Below, piece after piece: positions 38,802 through 48,900 of a DNA stretch of 64,000 bases. The DNA is from Planctomycetota bacterium. GTDB taxonomy: Bacteria > Planctomycetota > Phycisphaerae > Phycisphaerales > UBA5793. Where the stretch lies: contig CAUJHZ010000061.1 in the NCBI GenBank assembly GCA_963205185.1, forward strand, positions 1 to 64,000, written 5' to 3'. How positions within the stretch are numbered: position 1 is the first letter of the stretch; each line of letters starts with the position of its first letter. The position numbers and the translations under genes are program-made. Below the pieces are notes generated by a model. It searched no databases. It was not told the origin of the DNA and was given only the letters and a program-made list of their open reading frames with translations.

Positions 38802-39728
38802 ATGAGATCCATTCACCCCACCGCCATCATCGATCCGCGAGCTGAACTCGGCGAAAACGTTGAGATCGGCCCCTATTGCGTTGTCGGCGCCTACGTCGAG
38901 ATCGGCAGCGGGACCCGCCTGCTCAGCCACGTCAGCATCACCGGCCCGACGACCGTCGGTGTGGACAACACGGTCTATCCCTTCAGCGTCATCGGCGCCG
39001 ATCCGCAGGATCTCAAGTTTCACGGCGAGCCGTCTCCGTGCATCATCGGCGACCGCAACGTCATCCGCGAGCACGTCACCGTGCATCGCGGCACCGAAGT
39101 CGGCGGCGGCGTGACGCGGGTCGGCAGCGACAACCTCATCATGGTCGCGGCCCACATCGCCCACGACTGCCTCGTGGGTTCGCACTGCGTCATCGCCAAC
39201 CAGGTGATGATCGGCGGGCACGCCGTCGTGGAGGACTGCGCCAACATCGGCGGCGGGGCTGGAATCCACCACTACACCACGATTGGCACCATGTCGTTTG
39301 TGGGCGGCCTGTGCCGCGTCAAGAAAGACGTCCCGCCGTACGTCAAGGTCGAGGGCGACCCGATGGAGGTGCGCGGCATCAACACCATCGCCCTCACGCG
39401 CCGCTGCTTCAGCGAAGACGAAATCAACGCGCTCAAGGATGCCTACAAGCGGCTCTTCCTCCACGCCCGCACCAACGGGGTGGACAGCCGCCATGCAGCG
39501 TCCACCAACGGCAACGGCAACGGCAACGGCCACGGCCACGCGCACGCCAAGAGAGCCGAGCGGGCCCTGGCGATGTCCGACCGGATTGAGCAACTTCTTC
39601 ACGACTACAAGCATTTCCCGGCGGTTGTGAGACTCTGCGAATCCCTCCGCAGCGCCGCCAGCGGCGTGCACGGCCGGTCGCGCGAACTGACGCGAGAAGA
39701 CTCGAAGTACGCCACGCAGGCGAAGTGA
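38802..39728 (+). CDS. lpxA: UDP-GlcNAc acyltransferase with extended C-terminus
   Basis: 308 residues against the usual 255-265. Hexapeptide repeats (about 3-190) include the catalytic-His segment MVAAHIAHDCLVGSHCVIAN and the GGHAVVEDC turn. LpxA adds the first hydroxyacyl chain of lipid A. The extra length is in the C-terminal half: a low-complexity NGNGNGNGHGHAHAK linker (about residues 234-248) followed by a helical tail. About 130 bases lie between this gene and lpxC-fabZ, with a weak ribosome-binding site. Confidence 0.93.
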   Translation: MRSIHPTAIIDPRAELGENVEIGPYCVVGAYVEIGSGTRLLSHVSITGPTTVGVDNTVYPFSVIGADPQDLKFHGEPSPCIIGDRNVIREHVTVHRGTEVGGGVTRVGSDNLIMVAAHIAHDCLVGSHCVIANQVMIGGHAVVEDCANIGGGAGIHHYTTIGTMSFVGGLCRVKKDVPPYVKVEGDPMEVRGINTIALTRRCFSEDEINALKDAYKRLFLHARTNGVDSRHAASTNGNGNGNGHGHAHAKRAERALAMSDRIEQLLHDYKHFPAVVRLCESLRSAASGVHGRSRELTREDSKYATQAK

Positions 39729-39779
39729 AACGGCCCCCGCCGCGGCCGGCGCACCCTCCTCAACAGCCAAAAACACAAA

Positions 39780-39799
39780 CGCCCGAATCGCTTCGGGCG
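39780..39799. terminator. Terminator hairpin between lpxA and the converging ClpP-like gene
   Basis: CGCCCGAA-TCGC-TTCGGGCG, a perfect eight-base-pair stem. It is preceded on the plus strand by an A-rich stretch (AAAAACACAAA), which reads as a U-tract for transcripts coming from the minus-strand gene at 39831. Confidence 0.8.
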
Positions 39800-39830
39800 C
39801 TGTGGTTGTTGATCGAAGAGATGAACCGCG

Positions 39831-41075
39831 TCAGTTGCGCTGCCGGACGAGTTGCTTGAGCAGGCGCTCGAGGTCGCGCTCGTCGAGCGCGCCGCCGCTG
39901 CCGTCGGGCATGGCGTACATTTCGGTGATCTGCGGCGCCCGGCGGACCCACTTGATGAACTCACGCACCACGCGGATGCGGTCGTCGAGCGTCGATGCCG
40001 GATTCGCATACTCGCGGTAGAGGCGCGGCAGGTCGATCTCCGCCTGGTCGTAGGTCTGCTGCCACTGATCCATGATCTTGCGGCCGGCGTCGGAGACTTC
40101 CACCCAGCCGCTCAGGTTGAGCATGCGGGCGAACTCCTGCTTGTCATCGACCGTGCCGAGGCTGATGTTGTAACGCTCGGCCTGCGACGCGGTCAGCGTG
40201 AGAATCTCGCCTTCGCGGCAGATGACCTCAGCGCCATCCTTGTAGTGGTCGTAGAAGGTCACGCGGCGCTCGCCGTCGGGCAGTTGCTCGACATCGGCCG
40301 TGAGGACGTACTTCGGATCGATCATGCACTGGATCACGAACGGGTGGTACCCGGCGCGCTGCGACCAGTCGCACGCCTCCTTGATGAGTTCCTCCAGGGC
40401 CTGTCCCGTGACGGCCTTCTCGCCGCTGCCGTCGTTGTACCACGCCGTGGCGGCGCCCATGTGGCCTTCCTTCATGAAGTAAATCTCGCGGCACATCATC
40501 GAGGTCATCGCCGCGGCGGAGATGGCCGACTTCACCCAGACGACGATGCGGACCTCGTCGCGCACCTTGGAGATGTAGTCGCGGAGTTTGAGCACCTCGG
40601 AGAGCGCGCCGCCGGGGCTGTCGATCTCGAGCACGATCACGTCGGGCTTGAACTCGCGCGATGCTTCAATCGCTTCCTCCAGTTTGTCCTGTCGGAACGT
40701 CTGCCCGACACCGCCTCGCATCGGGATGACAAAGACCTTCTTGTTGACGAGATCAGCCGCCTTGCCGCCGGTGTCATCGGCTTTGCCGCCGGCCTCTTTG
40801 GTGGTTACCGTCTTGGCCGATGCGGACTCGGTGGGCGACTTCTGCTCCTGGCCCGCGTTGCGGTCGAGCTTTTCGACGTCGTCTTTCCAGAAGACGTAGG
40901 TCTGGATGATGCCGCCGACATCGACCTTCATGCGCACGATGTCGTTCGTTTCTTCGAGCACCTCGCCCTTGTACGTTTTTCCGTTCTTGAGCGTGATGAC
41001 GTCTTCGGCAAAGGCGCTCAGCGCCAGCGTCAGCATGAGCATTACGGTGAGCAGGCTCTTGAGAGCACGATTCAT
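39831..41075 (-). CDS. Exported ClpP/NfeD-like serine protease homologue (catalytic Ser present)
   Basis: 414 residues. A signal peptide (LLTVMLMLTLALSAFA) leads to a short beta domain (VITLKNGKTYKGEVLEE), a Ser/Thr/Lys linker, and a ClpP/SppA/NfeD-type crotonase fold: VFVIPMRGGVGQ, IVLEIDSPGGALSEV, VVWVKSAISAAAMTS, EIYFMKEGHMGAAT. The Ser in AISAAAM occupies the position of the nucleophile in NfeD/ClpP relatives. It is probably periplasmic. The C-terminal 150 residues are helical and unassigned. It lies 54 bases downstream of a paralogue (41130-42473) that has lost that Ser. Confidence 0.75.
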   Translation of the reverse strand: MNRALKSLLTVMLMLTLALSAFAEDVITLKNGKTYKGEVLEETNDIVRMKVDVGGIIQTYVFWKDDVEKLDRNAGQEQKSPTESASAKTVTTKEAGGKADDTGGKAADLVNKKVFVIPMRGGVGQTFRQDKLEEAIEASREFKPDVIVLEIDSPGGALSEVLKLRDYISKVRDEVRIVVWVKSAISAAAMTSMMCREIYFMKEGHMGAATAWYNDGSGEKAVTGQALEELIKEACDWSQRAGYHPFVIQCMIDPKYVLTADVEQLPDGERRVTFYDHYKDGAEVICREGEILTLTASQAERYNISLGTVDDKQEFARMLNLSGWVEVSDAGRKIMDQWQQTYDQAEIDLPRLYREYANPASTLDDRIRVVREFIKWVRRAPQITEMYAMPDGSGGALDERDLERLLKQLVRQRN

Positions 41076-41129
41076 GGGTACATCCTCAAATCAGCGGTGC
41101 AGTGGGTGGGGCGCAATTCATGGAGCGGT

Positions 41130-42473
41130 TCAGTTGCCGGGCTTGCCCGTCGGGCCGCCGCCGGGGCTGGTCGAGCCCGGGCGGTTCTGCTCGTTGATGT
41201 TGCGCAGCTCCTTCTTGTACGTATCGATCTCGAAGTAGATCTGCTCGGGATCGATGAAGACTTCCAGCGGGGGCCACTTCTTCATGAGGGCCTGGACTTC
41301 GCGCAGCTTGGCGATCTTCTTGGCGATGCGGCGTTCGACCGGCTCGTTATACGTGTCGATCAGGTCCATGTCCGCCCGGATGTAGCGATACTCTTCAAGG
41401 GCGTCCTTCCAGCCGTCGGCCCACTTCTCCGCCCAGTCGTCGGCATGGCCTTCGACGTAGCGGTATTCGCGGAAGCCGAGCTTGAACATGAGATCGTCAA
41501 CCGAGCGGTACGTGCCGCCAGAGATGCCGTACTTGTCGGCGTCCTTGGCGGAGAGTTCCAGGGCGTTGGCCGGCTCGTCGCCGCTGTTGGCGTCGAGGAC
41601 GACTTCGCCCTCGGTGTCATTGCGGAAGTGCGGCTGGTCGCCTTCGTAATCCATGCTCAGCACGCATGGGGGGCGGATCATCGCTTCGCAGAGCATGGCG
41701 TCGTGGCCACCCTCTTCAGCCATGCCGCGGCAGATACCCACCCACGCCGAGATCATCTTGGCGCGCACGGCGGGATCCGAAAACCGCTGGCTGAGCATCT
41801 CGTTGATGGCCCAGCCGCCGCCCATTTCGCCATCCGGCTGGAAGTAGATTTCGGGGAACATCAGCGCGTAAGCCAGAGCCACGCCGCGCGCCTGCTTGAT
41901 CCAGACCACGACGTGGATTTCCTTGCTGCGGGCGTCTCGCTTCAGGTCCTCAAAGAAGTCGCGGTATTTCTCGATATCGACGCCGGGGCCGAGTTCCTGC
42001 TCGCAGTCGAACTCGAGAATGATGGTCTTGGCTCGCGCCTCTTTCGCTTCATCCCAGATCATCTGCATGATGCGGATGTGAGAATCGAGGCCGACAATGC
42101 CGTGCACCGGCACTTTGTAGACCACATGGCGCGGGTCATTTGGATCGTACAGCGGGCTCTCGGTCTCGGCGGGGGGCAGGCCGGCCTTGGTCTCGGGCCC
42201 GACCTCATCGGTGGCGGGAATCGAGTCGTGGAGAATCTCGAGGATGTCCTTGCGCGCCCAGGTCTGCTTGGTGCGCATTCCCAGGCGGATCACTTCCATC
42301 GTGATGGAGTCGTCCGTCTCCTCGACGATGTTGCCGGTGAACTGCCGACCATCGGCGAGCGTGATCTGGTCGAGCATGTCCGAGCCGTCCTGAGCGTAGC
42401 TCGGGACGCCGCCCAGCAGCATCGCCGCAGCGCAAAGGCAGGTCAGAAGACTTCGCATTTTTGACTTGATCAT
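41130..42473 (-). CDS. ClpP/NfeD-like paralogue, probably inactive
   Basis: About 447 residues from ATG 42473 (AGGGG seven bases upstream; a longer frame begins at 42527). It has the same layout as the next gene: signal peptide (LLTCLCAAAMLLGGVPSYA), beta domain QITLADGRQFTGNIVEETDD, and a ClpP-like core TIILEFDCEQELGPGVDIEK ... VVWIKQARGVALAYALMFPEIYF ... GEMGGGWAI. In place of the SPGG strand and the nucleophile Ser it has CEQELGPG and ARGVALA, so proteolysis is unlikely. The pair may form a mixed oligomer with one active partner (inference). The C-terminus ends in a Gly/Pro-rich tail. Confidence 0.7.
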   Translation of the reverse strand: MIKSKMRSLLTCLCAAAMLLGGVPSYAQDGSDMLDQITLADGRQFTGNIVEETDDSITMEVIRLGMRTKQTWARKDILEILHDSIPATDEVGPETKAGLPPAETESPLYDPNDPRHVVYKVPVHGIVGLDSHIRIMQMIWDEAKEARAKTIILEFDCEQELGPGVDIEKYRDFFEDLKRDARSKEIHVVVWIKQARGVALAYALMFPEIYFQPDGEMGGGWAINEMLSQRFSDPAVRAKMISAWVGICRGMAEEGGHDAMLCEAMIRPPCVLSMDYEGDQPHFRNDTEGEVVLDANSGDEPANALELSAKDADKYGISGGTYRSVDDLMFKLGFREYRYVEGHADDWAEKWADGWKDALEEYRYIRADMDLIDTYNEPVERRIAKKIAKLREVQALMKKWPPLEVFIDPEQIYFEIDTYKKELRNINEQNRPGSTSPGGGPTGKPGN

Positions 42474-42695
42474 TGAGAGCCCCTTTTTTTCGATCGACGC
42501 GTCGTCGATCCTCGTCATGTAGCCCAACGCTATCGCCGGCGGTTCCGGATGCCGCCAGACACTGGTTCAGACGCGGCCGGCGGCGGGAAGTTCCGCTGCC
42601 CCAGCCTTTTGCCCGCTTCGCGCGAGAAAAACGCCCGTCGTCCGGGATTCTACCGGGTTCACGGCCTGCTTTCGCCCGAATCCCCCACTTGGGGA

Positions 42696-43952
42696 TCACG
42701 GCGCCAGCATCCGACCAGCCAGCGCCAGCCCCTGCTCGCGGCCCCTCAGCCGGCCCTCCAGCTGCTCGTCATACACGGCATCGAGCACCTGCTTGAACTT
42801 CGGCCCCGGTTCGTACCCGGCGGCAACCAGATCATCACCCGAGACCAGCGGCACGGGGGCCAAACCGCCCGCATGGCCGCTCAGCCGCTCGACCTCGGCA
42901 GCCACGGCATCGCGTTTGGCGGCCTCCATGGCTCCCAGCACCCGCAGCGCCGCGCCGAACCACGGCCCGGCCGCGAGCCGCTTTCGCGCCGCAACGCTCA
43001 AGCTGCCCCACTCATCTCGCAGCCGCGGCAGATGCTCGAACACCGCCCTCAGGCCATCGCGCTCGTCGTTGCTGAGCACCAGGGCTCGGCGCCAGCGGCG
43101 CACGGTCTCGCCCGACTCGACGCCACGATCGTGCGCCCACGCCGCCAGGGATGCGACGATAATGTTCACGTGCCCCTCCGCCGGCTCCAGCGCCAGACGG
43201 GCCACCGTGTCCGGCGTCCGAGTGCATGGAGGCTCATCGAGCACGGGGCCGTCCAGTCCCAGTTCGTGGAGCAGCGCCGCTGCCCGCCCGCGATGCTCAT
43301 CGAGCAGCATGAGGCGGATCTCCTGGCCGATGCGCTCGCGACTCACGCCGCGCAGTTCAGCCGCATCGCGGCGCACGGCCGCGGCCGTGGCCGACTCGAT
43401 CTCAAAGCCGAACCGGGCCGCGAAGCGCACCGCCCGCAAGGCGCGCAGATGGTCTTCACCGAGGCGGGCCGCCGGGTCGCCGATGGCCCGGATGACCCCC
43501 GCGTCGATATCCGCCCGCCCGCCGACGTAGTCGATCACTTCGCCGCCGATGGGGTCCATGAACAGGCCGTTGATGGTGAAGTCGCGCCGCCGGGCGTCGT
43601 TTTCGGCGTCGGTGAATGTCACCGTATCCGGCCGGCGCTTGTCCGCGTAACCCGACTCGTGTCGAAAAGTGGCGACTTCGACCGTCCAGCCGCGCTCGCG
43701 CACGAGGATGACGCCAAAGTGCTCGCCGACAGCCTGGGTGTTGCGGAAGATCTGCCGCACGCGTTCGGGCCGGGCGTCGGTGGCGACGTCGTAGTCCTTG
43801 GGCGCGTGGCCCATGACTTCATCGCGCACGCACCCGCCGGCGAGGTAGGCGACAAACCCCTGCTCGCGCAGCGCCCGCACGACCCGCGTCGCCGCGTCGC
43901 GGGCGGGGGAAGCAGGGTTCACGGGCTGTCGAGGTCCGCCGGAGCCAGCCAT
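42696..43952 (-). CDS. cca: CCA tRNA nucleotidyltransferase / poly(A) polymerase family
   Basis: 418 residues. Motif A at the N-terminus (YLAGGCVRDEVMGHAPKDYDVATDA) carries the Gly-Gly and the DYD metal ligands, followed by RRRDFTINGLFMDP and the RNA-binding block LRALRAVRFAARFGFEIE. The C-terminal body is helical. It adds or repairs the 3' CCA of tRNAs, or polyadenylates RNA; family members of this length do either. The 222 bases separating it from the ClpP-like pair hold no feature I can name. Confidence 0.93.
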   Translation of the reverse strand: MAGSGGPRQPVNPASPARDAATRVVRALREQGFVAYLAGGCVRDEVMGHAPKDYDVATDARPERVRQIFRNTQAVGEHFGVILVRERGWTVEVATFRHESGYADKRRPDTVTFTDAENDARRRDFTINGLFMDPIGGEVIDYVGGRADIDAGVIRAIGDPAARLGEDHLRALRAVRFAARFGFEIESATAAAVRRDAAELRGVSRERIGQEIRLMLLDEHRGRAAALLHELGLDGPVLDEPPCTRTPDTVARLALEPAEGHVNIIVASLAAWAHDRGVESGETVRRWRRALVLSNDERDGLRAVFEHLPRLRDEWGSLSVAARKRLAAGPWFGAALRVLGAMEAAKRDAVAAEVERLSGHAGGLAPVPLVSGDDLVAAGYEPGPKFKQVLDAVYDEQLEGRLRGREQGLALAGRMLAP

Positions 43953-43991
43953 GACTCGAAGTGTAGCGTTTCACTGCAGATGGCAGATCCG

Positions 43992-45362
43992 TCATCGTCG
44001 CCGCCGCGCGGCCACATAATCTCTGAGCCAGAAGGCGTCCCCGCCTTGGCAGACCGGAAATGCATTCGCGTCGATAAACGATGAGTTGAACTGCCAACCG
44101 AGTCGCGCAGGCGGTCTATTGGCCGCGATGTGCCCCTCACGGAGATCGAAGAGCATCAGTTCGATCAGTTCCACCTGTTGCGCATCGGTCGACTCCGCCA
44201 GCGTGGTGCGGAGTAGAGGTGCAACGGCGGGACCGAACGCGCAAAGCGCCACGGCCGCGGCCTTGGCATCGCCCGGAACATCGTTGTCCTTGAGACAGTC
44301 GAGTAGTATCGGACAGGCCAGATCGAATCCTTCGATACAGCCAAGTTGCCCGCACAGCAGCGCACACAGCAGTTGCTGTTGAGGATCTGAAGCTGTCCTC
44401 AGTGTCTGGAGGATCGCGAGCCGGACTTCGGCTTCGGTGCGGCCGTGCCGAAAGAGATAGCTGTATCCGGCCACCGCATTGTGGAAGTACGACTCATTGT
44501 CATCGAGCAGCGCTTCGATCGCTGCGCTGACGGCGCCTGGGTCTGCCTGTGCCGCGCCCGATTCGGCCTCGATCCAGACCAGCACCACCAGCGCGTACTG
44601 CCGCTGCTGCCAATCCGTGGAACGCACCGCCTCAAGCAGTGCCGGGCGAGCGGCTCGGCCGAGCCTCCACAGTTCGTCCATCGCTTCGTTGGCATTCCAC
44701 ACCTTGTCGTCGCCACGGAGATCGTTTGCGAGATACCGCGCCAAGGTCGATGTCACCCACTTCGGTTCACCTCCAGTTCGCACTCGGGCCACCAACTCGC
44801 GGCGCCGGGACGACTCCTGCCACGGCACTCCGGCCTCCTGAATGGCGATCAGCGCAAAGGTCGGCGTATAGCGCACCCAGTCATCGTGCAGGACCGAAAG
44901 GCCAATCAGGCACGACGCGCTTGAGAAGAGGCAAGCCAGCGACACCCGGCCCGGCCGCACGCGGAACCTGCACCGATGAACCCGGTCCGTACGGTGCAGA
45001 CTTCCGCACTCGGGGCAGCGCACTTCACCCGATTCATCGACGGAGCCTTGACCAGAAAGGTCGTAGCCACAGGTGTTCCAGAAGAAGAAGCGGTGCGGCA
45101 GCAGCAGATTGAACCACCAGACGCCGTTGCTCGTCGGGCAGAACATGGGCGAGGGCCGGTTCGACCGTTGTCGCCGGCGAAGCAGCCGCACCAACTGAAG
45201 GCGCATTGCCAACCAGATCAATGCGAGGAGCGACAAGCCTCCCAGCGTCAGCGCGCTTCCGACAAGAATGCGGTCGAGCAGCACGATCGGCCCATCCTGT
45301 TCATCGCCCAGCGCCGCGGGTCGAGCTCGCGAGCCGCGGCGCGGGATGGTCAGTCTCATCAT
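43992..45362 (-). CDS. Membrane protein with zinc ribbon and HEAT-like repeats
   Basis: About 456 residues from the double ATG at 45362. A first membrane helix (about 33-52) is followed by a Cys-based ribbon (NTCGYDLSGQGS ... VRCPECGSLH), a second hydrophobic segment (about 150-170), then helical HEAT-like repeats (AMDELWRLGRAARPALLEAV; IEALLDDNESYFHNAVAGYS; KAAAVALCAFGPAVAPLLR). The ribbon resembles that of the protein at 2169-2714. No enzymatic motif is present. It lies 44 bases after the lipoprotein that follows gspD and may be the last gene of that transcript. Confidence 0.65.
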   Translation of the reverse strand: MMRLTIPRRGSRARPAALGDEQDGPIVLLDRILVGSALTLGGLSLLALIWLAMRLQLVRLLRRRQRSNRPSPMFCPTSNGVWWFNLLLPHRFFFWNTCGYDLSGQGSVDESGEVRCPECGSLHRTDRVHRCRFRVRPGRVSLACLFSSASCLIGLSVLHDDWVRYTPTFALIAIQEAGVPWQESSRRRELVARVRTGGEPKWVTSTLARYLANDLRGDDKVWNANEAMDELWRLGRAARPALLEAVRSTDWQQRQYALVVLVWIEAESGAAQADPGAVSAAIEALLDDNESYFHNAVAGYSYLFRHGRTEAEVRLAILQTLRTASDPQQQLLCALLCGQLGCIEGFDLACPILLDCLKDNDVPGDAKAAAVALCAFGPAVAPLLRTTLAESTDAQQVELIELMLFDLREGHIAANRPPARLGWQFNSSFIDANAFPVCQGGDAFWLRDYVAARRRR

Positions 45363-45406
45363 CGCGTGCAGTCGACTGATGACTGTACAAAATGTACGAC
45401 GATCCT

Positions 45407-45961
45407 CTACCGCCCCGGATGGTCGAGATGCACTGTGGACAGGCCCGATGTGATCGGCTTGCGGCCCGTTTGCGTGAATTGGGCCACGAGGTCGGCGGAT
45501 TCGATTCTGAGATTGTCGCCGGCGCGGTGATCGTCGTCGAGCAGCGAGACCTCGATGTAATAGCACGGCCCGGGCAGCGCTTTGGTCCGGGCGGCGCGCA
45601 TCTGCTCGGGCGTGAACACCCACCGCCGCAACGGCTCCGTCTCCGGGTTGGCGTAGTCGCCGACGCGATACATCGAGATCGTCAGCGTGCCGTCCTCGTG
45701 CAACGGATAGGGGTACGGCTCGGACCAGAGGTAAATGGTCGCATCGAGGCGATCGCCCATGCCGTTACCGTTCATGTCGCGCGCGTACAGCGTGGGATGA
45801 AACGCGAGGCGATTGACGAGCAATGATGATGGCTGCGAGGGGATCGTCGCCGGCTGCGGGCTCAGCGGGGCCTGGCCGTCCTCGTACTCGGTCACGCATC
45901 CTGCCGAGCCCAGCGCCAGCGCACACAGCGATGCGATGCAGGCGCATCGAAGAAGTTTCAC
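45407..45961 (-). CDS. Lipoprotein coupled to the giant secretin (pilotin candidate)
   Basis: 184 residues. The N-terminus (MKLLRCACIASLCALALGSAGC) has a lipobox with Cys at residue 22. The mature part is beta-rich and acidic (ARDMNGNGMGDRLDATIYLW; YYIEVSLLDDDHRAGDNLRI). I do not recognise the family. Its ATG overlaps the gspD stop by four bases, so the two are translationally coupled. Many secretins need a small outer-membrane lipoprotein (pilotin) for targeting, and the position and lipid anchor fit that role, but there is no sequence similarity that I can claim. Confidence 0.65.
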   Translation of the reverse strand: MKLLRCACIASLCALALGSAGCVTEYEDGQAPLSPQPATIPSQPSSLLVNRLAFHPTLYARDMNGNGMGDRLDATIYLWSEPYPYPLHEDGTLTISMYRVGDYANPETEPLRRWVFTPEQMRAARTKALPGPCYYIEVSLLDDDHRAGDNLRIESADLVAQFTQTGRKPITSGLSTVHLDHPGR

Positions 45962-48900
45962 GGCTGCTCCTCCTTCCGATTCGCCGGCTCGTCAATCTTC
46001 GCCGGTTCGCGCGGCTCGTCGCGACGCGGCTTGCTCTTGCCCGGGGCAGGGTCTTCCCAAAGCGTCGGGTCGATGTCGCCGGCCCGGATCTGCTCCTTGG
46101 TCTTGGCCGGGATCGTCATGTCGATGATCGCCTCGTCCGTGAACTGGCGGGCCTCTTCCACCGAGCCGACGACGTGCGGCGTGATCACCACGAGGAACTC
46201 GGTCTTCTCGCGCCGGTGCAGCCGGGTGCGGAACGGCAGGCCGAAGATGGGAATGTCGCCCAGGAACGGCACCTTCTGATTGCGCGTTTCGGTGCGCGTC
46301 GAGAAGAGGCCGCCGATGACCACCGTCTGCCCGTCTTTGACCGTGACAACCGTGTCCACGGTGCGCGTGTCGATGATCGGCGCCTGGAAGTCTTCGCTCA
46401 CCTGCGTCGTGCGGGCCGAGAGGCTCGAGATTTCCGGCTTGACCTCCATGCGCACGAACCGGTCGGGGCTGATGGAGGGCAGCACGTCGAGGATGATGCC
46501 GATGTCCTTGCGCGTCACGCTCGAGCGCGCCGTGCCGGTGTCGGAGATCTGCACGTCTTCGACGATGCCGATGTTCTGACCGACCTGGAAGGTCGCGTTG
46601 ACGTTGTTGTTGACGAGAATCTGCGGGCGGCTGAGCACTTCGAGCCGCCCCTGGGCTTCCAGGGCGCGAATGAGCAGTTCGAGATCGTCCGTGGACACGG
46701 AGAGGTTCGGCACTCCGAGGCCCGACAGCGTCGCCGCAGCCAGGCCAAATGTCGAACCGGCCGTCACATTCTCGCCGCCCAGCGGACCCACGCGCACATC
46801 CATGCCCCACTGCTCATCCGAGTCGAGCGTCACTTCGGCAAGCATGACCGAAATGAGCACCTGCGGCGGGTTCTTGTCCAGTTCCTTGATCATGCTCTCG
46901 ATCTTGTCCATGTAGCGCGGCGAAGCGGAGATCATCAGCGTGTTCGAATCTTCCACGCCGACGACCGACACCTCGCGCTCGAGTTGCTGCAGGATCGAGC
47001 CGGCGCGATCCGGCCCCAGCGTGCGGAGGATGCGCTCCTGCTCCTGGGTGAGGAAGGTGTTGAGGGCTTGGGCGACGTCGGCGGCCCGCGCGTTGCGGAG
47101 CGGATAGACCTGTTCGAGCCGCTGCGTGCCGGTCTTGGAATCGAGTTCGGTGATGACCTCTTCGACGAGATCGAGATATCGTGGCGTACCCGAGACGATC
47201 AGGCTGTTGGTCCGCGCATCGACCGTCATTGAGAGCTGCTGCCGCTCGTCGGTGGCGGTGACGAGCTCGGTGTCGTTGAAGGTGGCGACGACGTTGTCGC
47301 CGGGCGGACCGGCCGACGGGTCATCATCGCGCGGCCGCAGGATGAGGCCCTGATCAGGCAGGTTGAACAACTGGCCGAGCAGTTCAGCCATCTGCAGCGC
47401 ATCGGAATTGACCAGCTCGAAGATGCGCACGCGCTTGGAGCCCGTCTCGGATGAATCGAGTTCGTCGATGAGTTCGCGGATCATCCGCATCGACGACGCC
47501 GGCGCCGAAACGACGATCGAGTTGGTGCGCAGGTCGGGCGTGAAGCGGATCGCCTCGCGCACGGCCATGGAGACTTCGGCTTCGGTCGGCTCACCGTCGC
47601 GCTGGTCTTCCAGTTTTTCGCGCGTCGAGTCGCGGATGAAGCGGATGATCGTCGCCTGGTCCTGGCTGCCGGCGCCGCGCCGCCCGCCGGTGAGCACGTT
47701 TTCGAGCAGCGGCACGATTTCGATCGCATTGGCCGCGTTGAGCGGGATCATCTGGATCTCGCGCACATCGGTCACCTGCGTCGATTCGAGTTCGTTGATC
47801 AGGTCGCGCAGGGCTGCGATGTCAGAAGCCGGCGCCGAAATGGCGATCGCGTTGAGCCGCATGTCGGGCGAGACGCGGATGGTCCCGTCGCCGCGCGTGC
47901 GATTCGCTTCGGTTACATAGAGCGCATTGAGTTGATCGACCATGCGGTCCGCGCGCGAGTTGCGCAGCGTGATGATCTCGACCTCGGCGCCCGTGGAGGC
48001 GAGGTTCTCGGCATCGCCCAGCGTGGTGATCAGCCCCCGGATGATTTCGAGATTCTCATCGCTGGCGGCGACGATGAGGCTGTTGGTCGCCGCATCGGGC
48101 TGGATCACCGTCCGGTCCTGCGCGCCGGCCGACTCGCCCAGCGATCGCTCGCGCTCGCGCATCAGCGCTTCGAGGCGCGGGGCGAGCACTTCGACGCGCT
48201 GACCGGTGATCGGAATGACGTGCAGGCTCAGCGCCGGGTTGAACGGTGCGTTCTCCAGGCGCGTGACGAGTTCGTTGATGCGCTTCAGATCGTCGGCGCT
48301 GGCGGTGACCAGCAGGCTGTTGGTGCGCGAGTCGGTGAGCACCAGCGGCTTCTCGCGCGAGGCGAGTTCGCTGGGCAGATCGGCGTACTGCCGGTCCATC
48401 ACGCGCTGAATGGTGTCAGCCACCTTGGCGGCGTTGCCCCGGTTGAGCGGAATGATCTGCACGTCGTTGGCGGTCGAGGCTCGCGTGTTCTCGAGCGAGT
48501 TGGCCAGTTGCTCGATGACTTCGAAACTCTCGTTGCCCGCCGTCACGAGCAGGCTGTTGGTGCGCGAGTCGGCGACGACCACCGCCTGCTGCTGGTCCGC
48601 TGTCTCGGGCTCGGTCTGGCGCAGGCGCTCGAGGCGCGAGTCCATGAGCCGCTGGATGAGCGGCGCGATCACCGTCGCCGACGCGTTGCTCAGACGGATC
48701 ATCCGGATGTCGTGAAGCTCGGCCGTCTTCTCCGAATCGAGCGACTGCAGCAGCATTTCCGTCACCGCGAAACTGCGCGGGCTGGTGGTGATGATGAGCG
48801 AGTTGGTCCGCTCATCGGCCTGCACGGCCAGGCGGTCTTCATCGCGGATCGCGCCCGTCTGCGCCTGGCGGTCGAACAGCGCCGTGAGAATCGACGCCAC

